DNA from: Micromonospora eburnea
Lineage (GTDB): Bacteria > Actinomycetota > Actinomycetes > Mycobacteriales > Micromonosporaceae
Direction: 5' to 3'
DNA length: 64,000 nucleotides
NCBI RefSeq assembly: GCF_900090225.1
Contig: NZ_FMHY01000002.1
Coordinates: forward strand, 1,364,001-1,428,000
Shown here: in pieces, positions 33,920-43,585 of the stretch
How the letters are laid out: each line of letters starts with the position of its first letter
Position numbering within the stretch: position 1 is the stretch's first letter
The notes under the pieces: generated by a model
Told to the model about the DNA's origin: nothing
The model's input: only the letters and a program-made list of their open reading frames with translations
Database searches by the model: none
Made by a program: the position numbers and the translations under genes

Positions 33920-36094
33920 ATGTTCGCCTGGTGGGGGCGAGTGGTGGTACGCGCCCGGTGGGCGGTGCTGGCCGCCGCCGTGGCGCTCGTCGTGCTCGGC
34001 TCCACCTGGGGCGCCGGCGTCTTCGGCGAGCTGACCGGGGGCGGCTACCAGGACCCGGTCAGCGAGTCCAGCCGGACCGCCGAGCGGATCACCGCCGAAC
34101 TGGGCCGGCAGGACAGCGACGTGATCGTCCTCTGGTCCAGCGACACCGCCACGGTCGACCAGCCGGCGTTCCGCGACCCGGTCACCGCCACCGTCGCCGG
34201 GCTGCGCGGGCAGCCCGCGGTGACCAGCGTGACCACCTGGTACGACAGCCCCGCCCCGGCCCTGGTCGCCACCGACCACCGGGCCACGTACGCCCTCATC
34301 CAGCTCGCCGGCGCGGACGAGGACGCGCGGACGACACAGTTCGAGGAGCTGCGCCCCGCGCTCGACGCCCCCGGGCTGCGTACCGAGGTGGGCGGCATGG
34401 TCGCCTTCCAGCACTACGCCAACACCCAGACCACCAAGGACATCACCCGTGCCGAGGCGCTGTCCATGCCGGTGCTGCTGGTCCTCCTCGTGTTGATCTT
34501 CGGCGGGCTGGTCGCCGCCGCCACCCCACTGCTCATCGGTGGGCTGGCCATCCTGGGGGCCTTCGTCGCCGTACGGGTGGTGAGCCTCTTCACCGACGTG
34601 TCGATCTTCGCGATCAACATCATCACCCTGGTCGGCCTCGGCATGGCCGTCGACTACGCCCTCTTCGTGGTGAGCCGGTTCCGGGAGGAACTCGCCGCCG
34701 GACACGACACCGCCGAGGCGATCCGGCACACCATGGCCACCGCCGGCCGGACCGTGCTGGTCTCCGGGCTGACCGTGGCGCTCGCCCTGTCCAGCCTGCT
34801 GATCTTCCCGCAGGCGTTCCTGCGCTCGATGGGGCTCGGTGGGGTGGCCGCCGTCCTGGTCGCCATGCTGGCCGCGCTGACCGTGCTGCCGGCCCTGCTG
34901 GCCGTGCTCGGCCACCGGATCGACGCGGTGCGCGTACCCCTGCCGTGGCGGCGCGGGACGCGGCGGGCCGGGCCGGCGGCGGCCGGCGGGGGCGGTGTCT
35001 GGGCCCGGATCGCGCGGAGCGTGATGCGCCGTCCGGTGCGCTACCTGGTCGGGGTCGTGGTGCTGCTCGGCGTGCTGGCCGCCCCGTTCCTGCGGATCAC
35101 CTTCGGCGGCTTCGACGAGCGGGTGCTGCCGGCGGACGCCGCGCCCAGGGTGGTCTCCGAACGGATCGCCGCCGAGTTCCCAGGTGGTCAGGTCGCCCCG
35201 ATCGACGTGCTGGTCTCCGGCGCGTCGACCGAGGCGGCGCGAGGGTTCGCCGACCGGGTCGCGGCCGTGCCGGGGGTGACCGGGGTACGGGTCGCCGCCG
35301 AGCGCGGGCAGACCACGCTGCTCTCGGTGAGCTACCCCGGCGAACCGACCGGCGACGTCGGCCAGCGGGTGGTCCGCGAGCTGCGGGAGATGCCCGGGCC
35401 GGCCGGCGCAGAGGTGCTGGTCGGCGGGCGACCCGGCGCCGACCGGGACCTGCTGGACAGCCTCGGCGACCGGCTGCCGTGGATGGCGCTGTTGATGGCC
35501 GTCGCCACCCTGCTGCTGCTCTTCCTCGCCTTCGGCTCGGTCGTGCTGCCGGTCAAGGCGGTGCTGATGAACCTGGTCTCGATCGGCGCGTCGTTCGGCG
35601 TGGTGGTCTGGATCTTCCAGGACGGTCACCTGGCCGGGCTGCTCGGCTTCACCCCGACCGGCTTCATCGAGCCGAGCAATCCGATTCTCATGCTCGCGGT
35701 GCTCTTCGGGCTGGCCACCGACTACGAGGTGTTCCTGCTCTCCCGGGTCCGTGAGGAGTGGGACCGCACCGGCGACAACACCGCCGCGGTGGCCGGCGGG
35801 CTCCAGCACACCGGGCGGATCATCACCGCCGCCGCGTTGTTGCTGATCATCGTGGTGGCCGGCTTCACCACCGGCGGCATGTCCTACATCAAGCTCATCG
35901 GGGTCGGCATGATCGTGGCCATCGTTGTCGACGCGACCCTGGTCCGGGCCCTGCTGGTGCCGGCGACCATGCGGCTGCTCGGCCGCTGGAACTGGTGGGC
36001 CCCCGGCCCGCTGGCCCGGATCTACCGCCGCTACGGCATCCGCGAATCCGACCAGCCGGTGCCCACCCCCGACGCCCCCGTCCCGGTCCCGTGA
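33920..36094 (+). CDS. MMPL (RND-superfamily) transporter
   Basis: A 724-residue integral membrane protein of the MmpL type that in actinobacteria exports lipids, pigments or drugs. It shows two large extracytoplasmic loops and two sets of membrane segments: N-terminal WWGRVVVRARWAVLAAAVALVVLG, then clusters with ILGAFVAVRVVSLF, GLGMAVDYALFVVSRFREE and the second copy GLATDYEVFLLSRVREEW. The conserved Asp-Tyr pairs for proton coupling are in both DYALFVVSR and DYEVFLLSR. ATG 33920 has AGGGGAG nine bases upstream; ATG 33905 is in frame but lacks this. Confidence 0.92.
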   Translation: MFAWWGRVVVRARWAVLAAAVALVVLGSTWGAGVFGELTGGGYQDPVSESSRTAERITAELGRQDSDVIVLWSSDTATVDQPAFRDPVTATVAGLRGQPAVTSVTTWYDSPAPALVATDHRATYALIQLAGADEDARTTQFEELRPALDAPGLRTEVGGMVAFQHYANTQTTKDITRAEALSMPVLLVLLVLIFGGLVAAATPLLIGGLAILGAFVAVRVVSLFTDVSIFAINIITLVGLGMAVDYALFVVSRFREELAAGHDTAEAIRHTMATAGRTVLVSGLTVALALSSLLIFPQAFLRSMGLGGVAAVLVAMLAALTVLPALLAVLGHRIDAVRVPLPWRRGTRRAGPAAAGGGGVWARIARSVMRRPVRYLVGVVVLLGVLAAPFLRITFGGFDERVLPADAAPRVVSERIAAEFPGGQVAPIDVLVSGASTEAARGFADRVAAVPGVTGVRVAAERGQTTLLSVSYPGEPTGDVGQRVVRELREMPGPAGAEVLVGGRPGADRDLLDSLGDRLPWMALLMAVATLLLLFLAFGSVVLPVKAVLMNLVSIGASFGVVVWIFQDGHLAGLLGFTPTGFIEPSNPILMLAVLFGLATDYEVFLLSRVREEWDRTGDNTAAVAGGLQHTGRIITAAALLLIIVVAGFTTGGMSYIKLIGVGMIVAIVVDATLVRALLVPATMRLLGRWNWWAPGPLARIYRRYGIRESDQPVPTPDAPVPVP

Positions 36095-36149
36095 CCAAGT
36101 CCCTTTCCGGCGATCGAGGTGGCCGGGCCCGGGGCTAGCATCCAAGACC

Positions 36150-36695
36150 ATGACGATCGCCTCGACCGACCGGCTCGTGATCCGGGACTGGACCGACTCG
36201 CCGGACGACCTGGCCCGGATCTACGACATCTACTCTCGGGACGAGGTGATGCGCTGGCTGGGCGGGGGAGCGGGGCTGATGACCGACCCGGCCCAGGCGC
36301 AGGAGCGGGTGCGGGCCTGGCGGGACCGTTACGCCCCGTACGCCGGCCGGTGGGGCATCTGGGCGATCGAACCACGTGCCGCCGGACGGGCCGCGGGCAG
36401 CGTCCTGCTGAAGCCACTGCCCGGGAAGGACGGCACCACGCCCACCGACGACATCGAGGTCGGCTGGCACCTGCACCCCGACTCGCAGGGCCACGGGTAC
36501 GCCACCGAGGCCGCCCGGGCCGTCCTGGACCGCGAGTTCGCCGCCGGCACCCGACAGGTCTACGCGGTGGTGATGGCGGGCAACGAGCCGTCGATGGCGG
36601 TGGCCCGGCGGCTCGGCATGACCCACCTCGGCGTCCGCACCGACTGGTACGGCGGCATCGAATTGGAAACCTTCGTGCTGACGGCGGTGGACTGA
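36150..36695 (+). CDS. GNAT family N-acetyltransferase (RimJ/RimL-like)
   Basis: A 181-residue acetyltransferase with the acetyl-CoA-binding motif DSQGHGYATEAARAV (residues ~110-124) and the typical RimJ/L strand WHLHP; the C-terminal NEPSMAVARRLGM segment is conserved. Substrate unknown: a protein N-terminus, amino sugar or small amine. ATG 36150 lies 55 bp after the MMPL gene stop. Confidence 0.88.
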   Translation: MTIASTDRLVIRDWTDSPDDLARIYDIYSRDEVMRWLGGGAGLMTDPAQAQERVRAWRDRYAPYAGRWGIWAIEPRAAGRAAGSVLLKPLPGKDGTTPTDDIEVGWHLHPDSQGHGYATEAARAVLDREFAAGTRQVYAVVMAGNEPSMAVARRLGMTHLGVRTDWYGGIELETFVLTAVD

Positions 36696-36720
36696 GTCCG
36701 CACCCCGGTGCGGACCGGAT

Positions 36721-37899
36721 CTAGTGCCGCAGGATGAGTTCGCGTGAAAGGCTGTCGATGCGCGTGCTGGCCTGGGCGTCGTAGTTGCTGAGCTTCACCG
36801 CGACCCAGTCGGTGGGCGGGTACCACTCCACGCTGGCCGTCACACCGGGAGAGGCACCGATGTGGCCGGCGGTGCAGCGGTCGCCGACGAGTTTCCAGCT
36901 CGGGCCGTATGTCTCGAACATCGGCGGGAGGGGAGCGGCGCCGGGGATCGGCGGCGGGGGCGGCACGGGAAACTTCGGGCTGATGAGCAGCTCCGTGTGG
37001 ATGGAGTCGAGCAGTTCGCGGCCCTGGAGTGCGCGGGTGAAGCGGACCAGATCCGACGCGCTGGCGAAGGCGTTGGTGGCGGGTGAACCGATGAAGGTGT
37101 ATCCGTCGACCGCGTCGGTCCGCTGTCCTGACGGTTGCGTGACGTACGGGTGGGCGATGCGCTTGTCGCTTTTCCACTGCGGCAGGGTGTAGAAGTCGGA
37201 GCGGGGCATGCCGGCCGCGGCGAAGACGTGGTCGCGTACGTAGTCGAAGTAGGACTGACCGGAGACCTGCGCCACGATCGTGCCGAGGAGGTGGTAGCCG
37301 GAGTTGCTGTACCCGTGGGCGCTGCCGGGAGCGAACCTCAACGTGTCCCGGCGTACGTATCCGAGCGTGCCGTCCATGACCTGCTCGGCGCTGGTCCAGG
37401 TGGCGGCTTCGTCGAAGAAGCCGTCGATCTGCACGTAGTCGCCAAGGCCGGAGGTGTGGGTCAGGAGTTGGTGGACCGTGACCTTGTCGGCCACGTCGGC
37501 GGGGAAGCCATCGAGATAGGTGCCCAGCTTCTCGGTGAGCGCCACCTTGCCCCGCTGGACGAGCTGAAGGATCGCGACGGCGGTGAACATCTTGGTGACC
37601 GAGGCGAGCGCGTAGATGGTGTCCGGCCCGTTGCGGATCTCTTTCTGCTTGTCCGCCATGCCGTACGACCGGGACAGCACCGTGCGGTTCTTGTTCACCA
37701 GCAGGACGGTGCCGGAGAACTGGTCCTGGGCGGCCAGATCTGCTACAAATCGGTCGAACTCGCCACCCGGTCGTAGCGAAGAAGCCGTCGATGCCGATGC
37801 CGATGCGGATCTGGTGGGGGAGGCCATGGCCGCCACCGGTACGGCGCTCATCAGTCCGAGCACGGAACGGCGGCCCAGCGGTAGGTCTTGTCGCGTCAT
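36721..37899 (-). CDS. Secreted serine hydrolase of the beta-lactamase/class C fold (first paralogue)
   Basis: A 392-residue protein with a twin-arginine-like N-terminus (GRRSVLGLMSAVPVAAMA), an S-T/A-rich linker, and a serine beta-lactamase fold: Ser100-x-x-Lys103 (SVTKMF), Tyr197-Ser-Asn199 (GYSNSG). It resembles EstB/penicillin-binding-type hydrolases that act on esters or D-amino-acid peptides outside the membrane. Its closest visible relative is at 59502-60755, and the two share 40 bp of upstream sequence including two operator dyads. Confidence 0.9.
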   Translation of the reverse strand: MTRQDLPLGRRSVLGLMSAVPVAAMASPTRSASASASTASSLRPGGEFDRFVADLAAQDQFSGTVLLVNKNRTVLSRSYGMADKQKEIRNGPDTIYALASVTKMFTAVAILQLVQRGKVALTEKLGTYLDGFPADVADKVTVHQLLTHTSGLGDYVQIDGFFDEAATWTSAEQVMDGTLGYVRRDTLRFAPGSAHGYSNSGYHLLGTIVAQVSGQSYFDYVRDHVFAAAGMPRSDFYTLPQWKSDKRIAHPYVTQPSGQRTDAVDGYTFIGSPATNAFASASDLVRFTRALQGRELLDSIHTELLISPKFPVPPPPPIPGAAPLPPMFETYGPSWKLVGDRCTAGHIGASPGVTASVEWYPPTDWVAVKLSNYDAQASTRIDSLSRELILRH

Positions 37900-37933
37900 G
37901 TGAACACTCTGGGGCGGGCCGGGCTCAACCCGC

Positions 37934-37974
37934 GTCTGTCTCAGGTCAGATGGCTGACCTGTCCTGAGACAGAC
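37934..37974. promoter_or_regulatory. Two operator dyads upstream of the first serine hydrolase
   Basis: GTCTGTC-TCAG-GTCAGAT (37934-37951) and ACCTGTC-CTGA-GACAGAC (37957-37974) match, with few differences, the dyads at 60790-60831. Starts are 23 bp apart. On the - strand the centres lie 43.5 and 66.5 bases upstream of the start codon, typical of NarL-type activator sites. A conserved CAGAGT about six bases before the ATG may be the -10, giving a nearly leaderless mRNA. The next 190 bp to dxr hold no gene. Confidence 0.75.
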
Positions 37975-38163
37975 GGCGGCGATTCGCGGGATGCGTAAGT
38001 CGGACAGGTGGTGCCGCCGCAGCCGGCACGACCTTCGTCATGCGGCAGCCGTTCGGGTTCTTCGTCGATCCGGTCGACCTGCGCAAGCGGGGAGTTGAGG
38101 AACCGGACAACGGGATGTGAGGCTCCCAGCGAGCGCCCAGCCGGGCTGAGGAAGAATGTCCGG

Positions 38164-39375
38164 GTGACATCTCCCCGAGACCTAGTCCTGCTCGGCTCGA
38201 CCGGCTCGATCGGTACCCAGGCCATCGACATCGTCCGGCGTAATCCGGACCGGTTCCGGGTGGTGGCGCTCGGCGCCGGTGGCGGCAACGTGGAGCTGCT
38301 CGCCGCCCAGGCCCTCGAACTCGACGTCGAGGTGGTCGGCGTGGCCAGGGCGTCCGCCGCCCAGGATCTCCAGCTCGCGTTCTACGCCGAGGCGAGCCGG
38401 CGCGGCTGGGCCACCGGCGACTTCAAGCTGCCCAAGATCGTGGCCGGGCCGGACGCGATGACCGAGCTGGCCGGGTGGCCGTGCGACGTGGTGCTCAACG
38501 GTGTCGTCGGCTCGCTCGGGCTGGCGCCGACGCTGGCCGCGCTGCGCGCCGGACGTACCCTCGCCCTGGCGAACAAGGAGTCGCTGGTGGCCGGCGGCCC
38601 GCTGGTCAAGGCCGCGGTGACACGGCCGGGGCAGATCGTCCCGGTCGACTCCGAGCACTCGGCGCTGGCGCAGTGCCTGCGGGGCGGCACCCGGGGGGAG
38701 GTGCGCCGGCTGGTCCTGACCGCCAGCGGCGGGCCGTTCCGGGGCCGGCGCCGGGACGAGTTGACCGAGGTCACGCCGGAGCAGGCCCTGGCCCACCCGA
38801 CCTGGAACATGGGGCCGGTGGTCACGATCAACTCCGCCACGATGGTCAACAAGGCGCTTGAGGTGATCGAGGCGCACGAGCTGTTCGACGTGCCGTACGC
38901 CGACATCGAGGTGATGGTCCACCCGCAGTCGGTGATCCACTCGATGGTCGAGTTCGCCGACGGCTCCACCCTCGCCCAGGCCAGCCCGCCGGACATGCGG
39001 CTGCCCATCGCCCTCGGCCTCGGCTGGCCGGAGCGGGTGCCCGGGGCCGCCGCCGCGGTCGACTGGACGAAGGCACACACCTGGGAGTTCTTCCCGCTCG
39101 ACGACGCCGCCTTCCCGGCGGTCGCCCTGGCCAAGGCGGCCGGGGAGACCGGGCGCTGCCGGCCGGCCATCTACAACGCGGCGAACGAGGAGTGCGTGGC
39201 CGCGTTCGTCGCCGGGCGGCTGCCGTTCCTCGGCATCGTCGACACCCTGCGGCGTGTGCTGGACGGCGCTCCCGACTTCGACGAACCAGGTACCGTCGAG
39301 GACGTGCTCGCCGCCGAATCGTGGGCACGGGCGTACGCCCAGGAGATTATCGCCGCTTCGGTGGAAGGAGCTTGA
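38164..39375 (+). CDS. dxr: 1-deoxy-D-xylulose-5-phosphate reductoisomerase
   Basis: Dxr catalyses the first committed step of the non-mevalonate isoprenoid pathway, making MEP from DXP with NADPH. The 403-residue protein shows NADPH-binding [15 protein letters not shown], the substrate region [22 protein letters not shown], the SGGPFRG loop, and metal/substrate-binding [27 protein letters not shown] 38164 has AGGAAG upstream. The stop overlaps the rip ATG (TGATG), joining it with the site-2 protease. Confidence 0.96.
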   Translation: MTSPRDLVLLGSTGSIGTQAIDIVRRNPDRFRVVALGAGGGNVELLAAQALELDVEVVGVARASAAQDLQLAFYAEASRRGWATGDFKLPKIVAGPDAMTELAGWPCDVVLNGVVGSLGLAPTLAALRAGRTLALANKESLVAGGPLVKAAVTRPGQIVPVDSEHSALAQCLRGGTRGEVRRLVLTASGGPFRGRRRDELTEVTPEQALAHPTWNMGPVVTINSATMVNKALEVIEAHELFDVPYADIEVMVHPQSVIHSMVEFADGSTLAQASPPDMRLPIALGLGWPERVPGAAAAVDWTKAHTWEFFPLDDAAFPAVALAKAAGETGRCRPAIYNAANEECVAAFVAGRLPFLGIVDTLRRVLDGAPDFDEPGTVEDVLAAESWARAYAQEIIAASVEGA

Positions 39376-40622
39376 TGAGTTACCTGCTCGGGGTGGTGCT
39401 CTTCGCCGCGGCGATCCTCATCTCGGTGAGCCTGCACGAGGCGGGGCACATGCTCACCGCCAAGGCTTTCGGGATGAAGGTGACGCGCTACTTCGTCGGC
39501 TTCGGCCCGACGCTGTGGTCCTTCAAGCGGGGCGAGACCGAGTACGGCATCAAGGGCATCCCACTCGGCGGCTTCTGCAAGATCGTTGGGATGACCCCGC
39601 AGGACGACGACGTCGAACCGGGCGACGAGAAGCGCGCCATGTGGCGGTACCCGGTCTGGAAGCGCACGATCGTGATGTCCGCCGGCTCCATCACCCACTT
39701 CGCCCTGGCCCTGGTGACGCTCTGGTTCATCGCGATCTCCGCCGGCCTGCCCAACCCGAAGTTCCCGAGCACCGAGGCGCAGTTCCGGGCCGAGCCGGCG
39801 GTGATCGGCCTCGCCGAGTGCGTGGTGGTGGAGAACGTGAGCCGCCCGTGCCAGGCCGGCGACCCGGCCAGCCCGGCCGCCACCGCCCAGCTCAAGACCG
39901 GCGACCGGATCACCGCGGTCAACGGCCAGGCGGTCGCCACCTGGGGCGACATGCTCGACGTGGTCCGCGCCACCAAGCCCGGCCCGGCCACCGTCGACTA
40001 CGTCCGCGACGGTGCCCCGGCGACCGCGACCGTCGACCTCGCCGCCGTGCAGCGGCCGCCGCTGGACGACCCGAAGGGCGCCACCTCGTCGGTTTCCGCG
40101 CTCGGCGTCGCCCTGCGCCCCAGCACCCCCGCCCTGGTGCAGTACGGCCCCGGTGCCGCGTTCGGCGCCACCGCCGACTTCACCGGCAACATGGCGGTGC
40201 AGACCGCGCACGCCATGCAGCGGATCCCGCAGAAGGTCCCCGCCCTGTGGACCGCCGTCACCGGCGGCGAGCGCGACATGGACACCCCGATCAGCGTGGT
40301 CGGCGCCAGCCGGCTCGGCGGCGAGGCCGTGGAGAACAGCGCCTGGCTGGTGTTCTTCATGCTCTTCGTCTCGCTGAATTTCTTCATCGGGGTGTTCAAC
40401 CTGCTGCCGCTGCTGCCGCTGGACGGCGGGCACATCGCGATCGCCTGGTTCGAGCGGGTCCGGTCCTGGCTCTACGCGCGCCTGCGCCGCCCCGATCCGG
40501 GCCGCGTCGACTACCTCAAGCTCATGCCCATCACGTACGCGGTGATCCTGATCGGTGGCGTGTTCACGCTGCTGACCGTCACCGCGGACGTCGTCAATCC
40601 GATCACGCTCTTCTCAAGGTGA
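39375..40622 (+). CDS. rip: Site-2 protease / M50 zinc metalloprotease (Rip1/RseP type)
   Basis: A 415-residue membrane protease that cuts membrane-bound anti-sigma factors. HEAGH is at residues 21-25 in the first membrane span, the second motif LLPLDGGH (near residue 352) supplies the third zinc ligand, and a PDZ domain lies between (AQLKTGDRITAVNGQAVATWGDM). In mycobacteria Rip1 controls several sigma factors and lies in the same dxr-rip-ispG order. Confidence 0.95.
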   Translation: MSYLLGVVLFAAAILISVSLHEAGHMLTAKAFGMKVTRYFVGFGPTLWSFKRGETEYGIKGIPLGGFCKIVGMTPQDDDVEPGDEKRAMWRYPVWKRTIVMSAGSITHFALALVTLWFIAISAGLPNPKFPSTEAQFRAEPAVIGLAECVVVENVSRPCQAGDPASPAATAQLKTGDRITAVNGQAVATWGDMLDVVRATKPGPATVDYVRDGAPATATVDLAAVQRPPLDDPKGATSSVSALGVALRPSTPALVQYGPGAAFGATADFTGNMAVQTAHAMQRIPQKVPALWTAVTGGERDMDTPISVVGASRLGGEAVENSAWLVFFMLFVSLNFFIGVFNLLPLLPLDGGHIAIAWFERVRSWLYARLRRPDPGRVDYLKLMPITYAVILIGGVFTLLTVTADVVNPITLFSR

Positions 40623-40631
40623 GTGCCTGAA

Positions 40632-41804
40632 GTGACCGCTGTCAGTCTCGGGATGCCTCCCGTACCACCGCCGCCGCTCGCCCCGCGCCGGGCCAGCCGC
40701 CAGATCATGGTCGGCCCGGTGCCGGTCGGTGGGGGCGCGCCGGTCTCGGTGCAGTCGATGACCACCACCCTGACCGCCGACGTCAACGCGACGCTCCAGC
40801 AGATCGCCGAGCTGACCGCGTCCGGCTGCCAGATCGTCCGGGTCGCCGTGCCGTCCCAGGACGACGTGGAGGCGCTGCCGGCGATCGCGAAGAAGTCGCA
40901 GATCCCGGTGATCGCCGACATCCACTTCCAGCCGAAGTACGTCTTCGCCGCGATCGACGCCGGCTGTGCGGCGGTCCGGGTGAACCCGGGCAACATCCGG
41001 CAGTTCGACGACAAGGTCAAGGAGATCGCCAAGGCCGCCGGTGACGCCGGTGTGCCGATCCGGATCGGCGTCAACGCCGGTTCGCTGGACAAGCGGCTCC
41101 TGACGAAGTACGGCAAGGCCACCGCCGAGGCGTTGGTCGAGTCGGCGCTCTGGGAGTGCTCGCTGTTCGAGGAGCACGGCTTCCGGGACATCAAGATCTC
41201 GGTCAAGCACAACGACCCGGTGGTGATGATCCGGGCGTACCGGCAGCTCGCCGAGCAGTGCGACTACCCGCTGCACCTGGGCGTGACCGAGGCCGGCCCC
41301 GCCTTCCAGGGCACCATCAAGTCGGCGGTGGCGTTCGGCGCGCTGCTGGCCGAGGGCATCGGTGACACCATCCGGGTCTCGCTCTCCGCCCCGCCGGTCG
41401 AGGAGATCAAGGTCGGCGCCCAGATCCTGGAGTCGCTGGGCCTGCGCGAGCGGGGCCTGGAGATCGTCTCCTGCCCGTCCTGCGGCCGGGCCCAGGTCGA
41501 CGTCTACAAGCTGGCCGAGGAGGTCACCGCCGGCCTGGAGGGGCTGCCGGTGCCGCTGCGCGTCGCCGTGATGGGCTGCGTGGTGAACGGCCCGGGCGAG
41601 GCCCGCGAGGCCGACCTGGGTGTCGCCTCCGGCAACGGCAAGGGCCAGATCTTCGTCAAGGGCCAGGTCATCAAGACCGTGCCCGAGGGGCAGATCGTGG
41701 AGACGCTGATCGAGGAGGCGCTGCGGCTCGCCGACGAGATGGGCGCGGAGATCCCCGAGGATCTGCGTGACCTGGTCCCCGGCGCCACGGTCACCGTGCA
41801 CTGA
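40632..41804 (+). CDS. ispG: 4-hydroxy-3-methylbut-2-enyl diphosphate synthase (IspG)
   Basis: IspG makes HMBPP, the penultimate step of the MEP isoprenoid pathway, using a [4Fe-4S] cluster. Cluster cysteines are visible in [12 protein letters not shown] and [14 protein letters not shown]. The N-terminus has an Arg/Pro-rich leader before [23 protein letters not shown] 40632 is preferred for spacing from AAGG at 40616; GTG 40623 is in frame and overlaps nothing. It is followed by a perfect 13-bp terminator. Confidence 0.95.
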   Translation: MTAVSLGMPPVPPPPLAPRRASRQIMVGPVPVGGGAPVSVQSMTTTLTADVNATLQQIAELTASGCQIVRVAVPSQDDVEALPAIAKKSQIPVIADIHFQPKYVFAAIDAGCAAVRVNPGNIRQFDDKVKEIAKAAGDAGVPIRIGVNAGSLDKRLLTKYGKATAEALVESALWECSLFEEHGFRDIKISVKHNDPVVMIRAYRQLAEQCDYPLHLGVTEAGPAFQGTIKSAVAFGALLAEGIGDTIRVSLSAPPVEEIKVGAQILESLGLRERGLEIVSCPSCGRAQVDVYKLAEEVTAGLEGLPVPLRVAVMGCVVNGPGEAREADLGVASGNGKGQIFVKGQVIKTVPEGQIVETLIEEALRLADEMGAEIPEDLRDLVPGATVTVH

Positions 41805-41822
41805 CCGAAGATCCGGCGCGAC

Positions 41823-41852
41823 GTGCGGCTGCCCCGGTGGGGGCAGCCGCAC
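41823..41852 (+). terminator. Terminator hairpin after ispG
   Basis: GTGCGGCTGCCCC (41823-41835), loop GGTG, and GGGGCAGCCGCAC (41840-41852) form a perfect 13-bp stem. It ends the dxr-rip-ispG transcript and separates it from the HxlR gene, which ends 26 bp later on the other strand. Confidence 0.88.
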
Positions 41853-41878
41853 GCGTCGTTTCCGGCCGGGTCCGGGGA

Positions 41879-42565
41879 TCACACCGGCGTCGGCGGCCTG
41901 GGTACGGCGGCGAACTCGGAGAGCGTGAACCACCGGGGTAGGGCTCGACGGAGCACCTCCGGGCCGGCAATCTCGACCGCGCCGCCGCGCAGCGCCGCCG
42001 GCCAGCTCAGGTCGCCCAGCCAGACCTGAACCAGGGTCCGCAGGTCGGCGTGTACCGTCACCGTCACGCCGTGGCCGGGGTCCACGTCGCAGACGTCGGC
42101 CTCCCCGCTGTTGATGACGAGCCACCAGTCCCGGAAGCCGGCCGGCACGTCCCGGAAACGGAAGTGGACGACCGTCCGCCCCCGCGGGACAGCGCGGTGG
42201 TCGACGTGGCGGTGCATGTCCCACAGCAGCAGCTTCGGGTCCAGGTCCGCGTCGCCCAACTCGCCGATCCAGCGGACCCCCCACGCGCCGAGCGCCTCGA
42301 GCACCGGCCGCAGCTCCCGTCCCGCCTGGGTCGGGACGTACCGCACGTCGACGCCGTCAACGTGCCGCTCCACGACGCCGGCCCGGACGAGCTGGTGCAG
42401 CCGCCGGGACAGCAGGGTGGGCGACATCCGGGGCAGGCCTCGGCGTAGCTCGTTGAACCGCTCGGACCCGCTCACCAGTTCCCGGACGACGAGCAGCGTC
42501 CAGCGTTCGTCGAGCAGTTCCATGGCCTTCGCGACCGGGCAGAACTGGTGGTAGGAGGCCCCCAT
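41879..42565 (-). CDS. HxlR-type winged-helix regulator with C-terminal sterol-carrier-like domain
   Basis: The N-terminal ~100 residues form a HxlR/MarR-like winged helix (CPVAKAMELLDERWTLLVVRELVSG, RLHQLVRAGVVERH). The C-terminal ~120 residues (LWDMHRHVDHRAVPRGRTVVHFRFRDV) resemble an SCP2/effector-type domain often fused to this family. It diverges from a methyltransferase gene; a GTAC-N7-GTAC dyad lies between. Confidence 0.87.
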   Translation of the reverse strand: MGASYHQFCPVAKAMELLDERWTLLVVRELVSGSERFNELRRGLPRMSPTLLSRRLHQLVRAGVVERHVDGVDVRYVPTQAGRELRPVLEALGAWGVRWIGELGDADLDPKLLLWDMHRHVDHRAVPRGRTVVHFRFRDVPAGFRDWWLVINSGEADVCDVDPGHGVTVTVHADLRTLVQVWLGDLSWPAALRGGAVEIAGPEVLRRALPRWFTLSEFAAVPRPPTPV

Positions 42566-42617
42566 GGCCGCACGCTACGCCGTCGCGGTGGGCCGGACCA
42601 CGGGCCTGTCGGGTCCG

Positions 42618-42632
42618 GTACAGATCTCGTAC
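42618..42632. promoter_or_regulatory. Possible HxlR operator
   Basis: GTAC-AGATCTC-GTAC in the 127-bp divergent gap. The central AGATCT is also palindromic. Weak support only: chance occurrence is possible. Confidence 0.25.
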
Positions 42633-42692
42633 TAGGTCGCCGGTGCCCCGCTGCCTACCGTCCGGTTCAGAGGACGAGGCAGAGGAGCAGTC

Positions 42693-43514
42693 ATGATCGA
42701 ATCGATGGAGCAGGACCGGGCGGTGAAGGCCGGGCACCGGCGGATGTGGGCGCTGGGCAGCTACGCGGCGGTCGCTGCGGAGGTCATCCCGGAGCTCGGG
42801 GCGACCCTGGTGCGGGCGGCCGGCGTCGGCCCCGGCGATCGGGTGTTGGACGTGGCCGCCGGCACCGGCAACGCGGCCATCCCGGCGGCCCTGGTCGGGG
42901 CCAGCGTGGTGGCCAGCGATCTGACCCCGGAGCTGCTGGAGATCGGGCGGGCGCTCGCCGCCGAGCGCGGCGCCCAATTGGAATGGCAGCGGGCCGACGC
43001 CGAGGCGCTTCCGTACGCCGACGGCGAGTTCGACCGGGTCCTGTCCTGCGTGGGCGTGATGTTCGCACCCCGGCATCAGGCCGGCGCCGACGAACTGGTC
43101 CGGGTCTGCCGGCCGGGTGGCACGATCGGCCTGGTCAACTGGACGCCCGAGGGGTTCATCGGGCAGATGTTCACCACCATGAAGCCGTACGCCCCACCGC
43201 CACCGCCCGGCGCGCAGCCGCCGCCGCTCTGGGGCAGCGAGGAGCATGTCCGTACGCTGCTCGGGGACCGGGTCACCGACGTCGTCGTCCGACGTCAGAC
43301 GGTCACGGTGGACCGCTTCACCAGTCCGGAGGCGTTCCGCGACTTCTTCAAGGCCCACTACGGGCCGACGATCGCGACGTACCGGGCGATCGCCGGTGAT
43401 CCCGACCGGGTCGCCGCGCTGGATCAGGACCTTGCCGACCTGGCGCGGCGGCACATCGAGGCCGGGGTGATGCGGTGGGAGTACCTGCTCGTCACCGCGC
43501 GTCGGAGCGGCTGA
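42693..43514 (+). CDS. Class I SAM-dependent methyltransferase (UbiE/COQ5-like)
   Basis: A 273-residue methyltransferase. Motif I is VLDVAAGTGNAAIPAALVG, then ASDLTPELLEIG, the DAEALPYADGEFD acidic motif and LVRVCRPGGTIGLVNWTPEG. It likely methylates a small molecule. Divergent from the HxlR regulator, which probably controls it. Both are part of a segment inserted between ispG and the DUF4081 gene. Confidence 0.9.
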   Translation: MIESMEQDRAVKAGHRRMWALGSYAAVAAEVIPELGATLVRAAGVGPGDRVLDVAAGTGNAAIPAALVGASVVASDLTPELLEIGRALAAERGAQLEWQRADAEALPYADGEFDRVLSCVGVMFAPRHQAGADELVRVCRPGGTIGLVNWTPEGFIGQMFTTMKPYAPPPPPGAQPPPLWGSEEHVRTLLGDRVTDVVVRRQTVTVDRFTSPEAFRDFFKAHYGPTIATYRAIAGDPDRVAALDQDLADLARRHIEAGVMRWEYLLVTARRSG

Positions 43515-43585
43515 CCGCGCACTGGTGCCGGCAGGGTGGCCTCGCCGGGCCACCCTGCCGGGCGCACAGAAGCACGCTGGAGTGT

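Noticed and set aside
37941-38288. Open frame on the - strand upstream of dxr
   Set aside because: No start context or motifs, and it overlaps the dxr start and the operator dyads.
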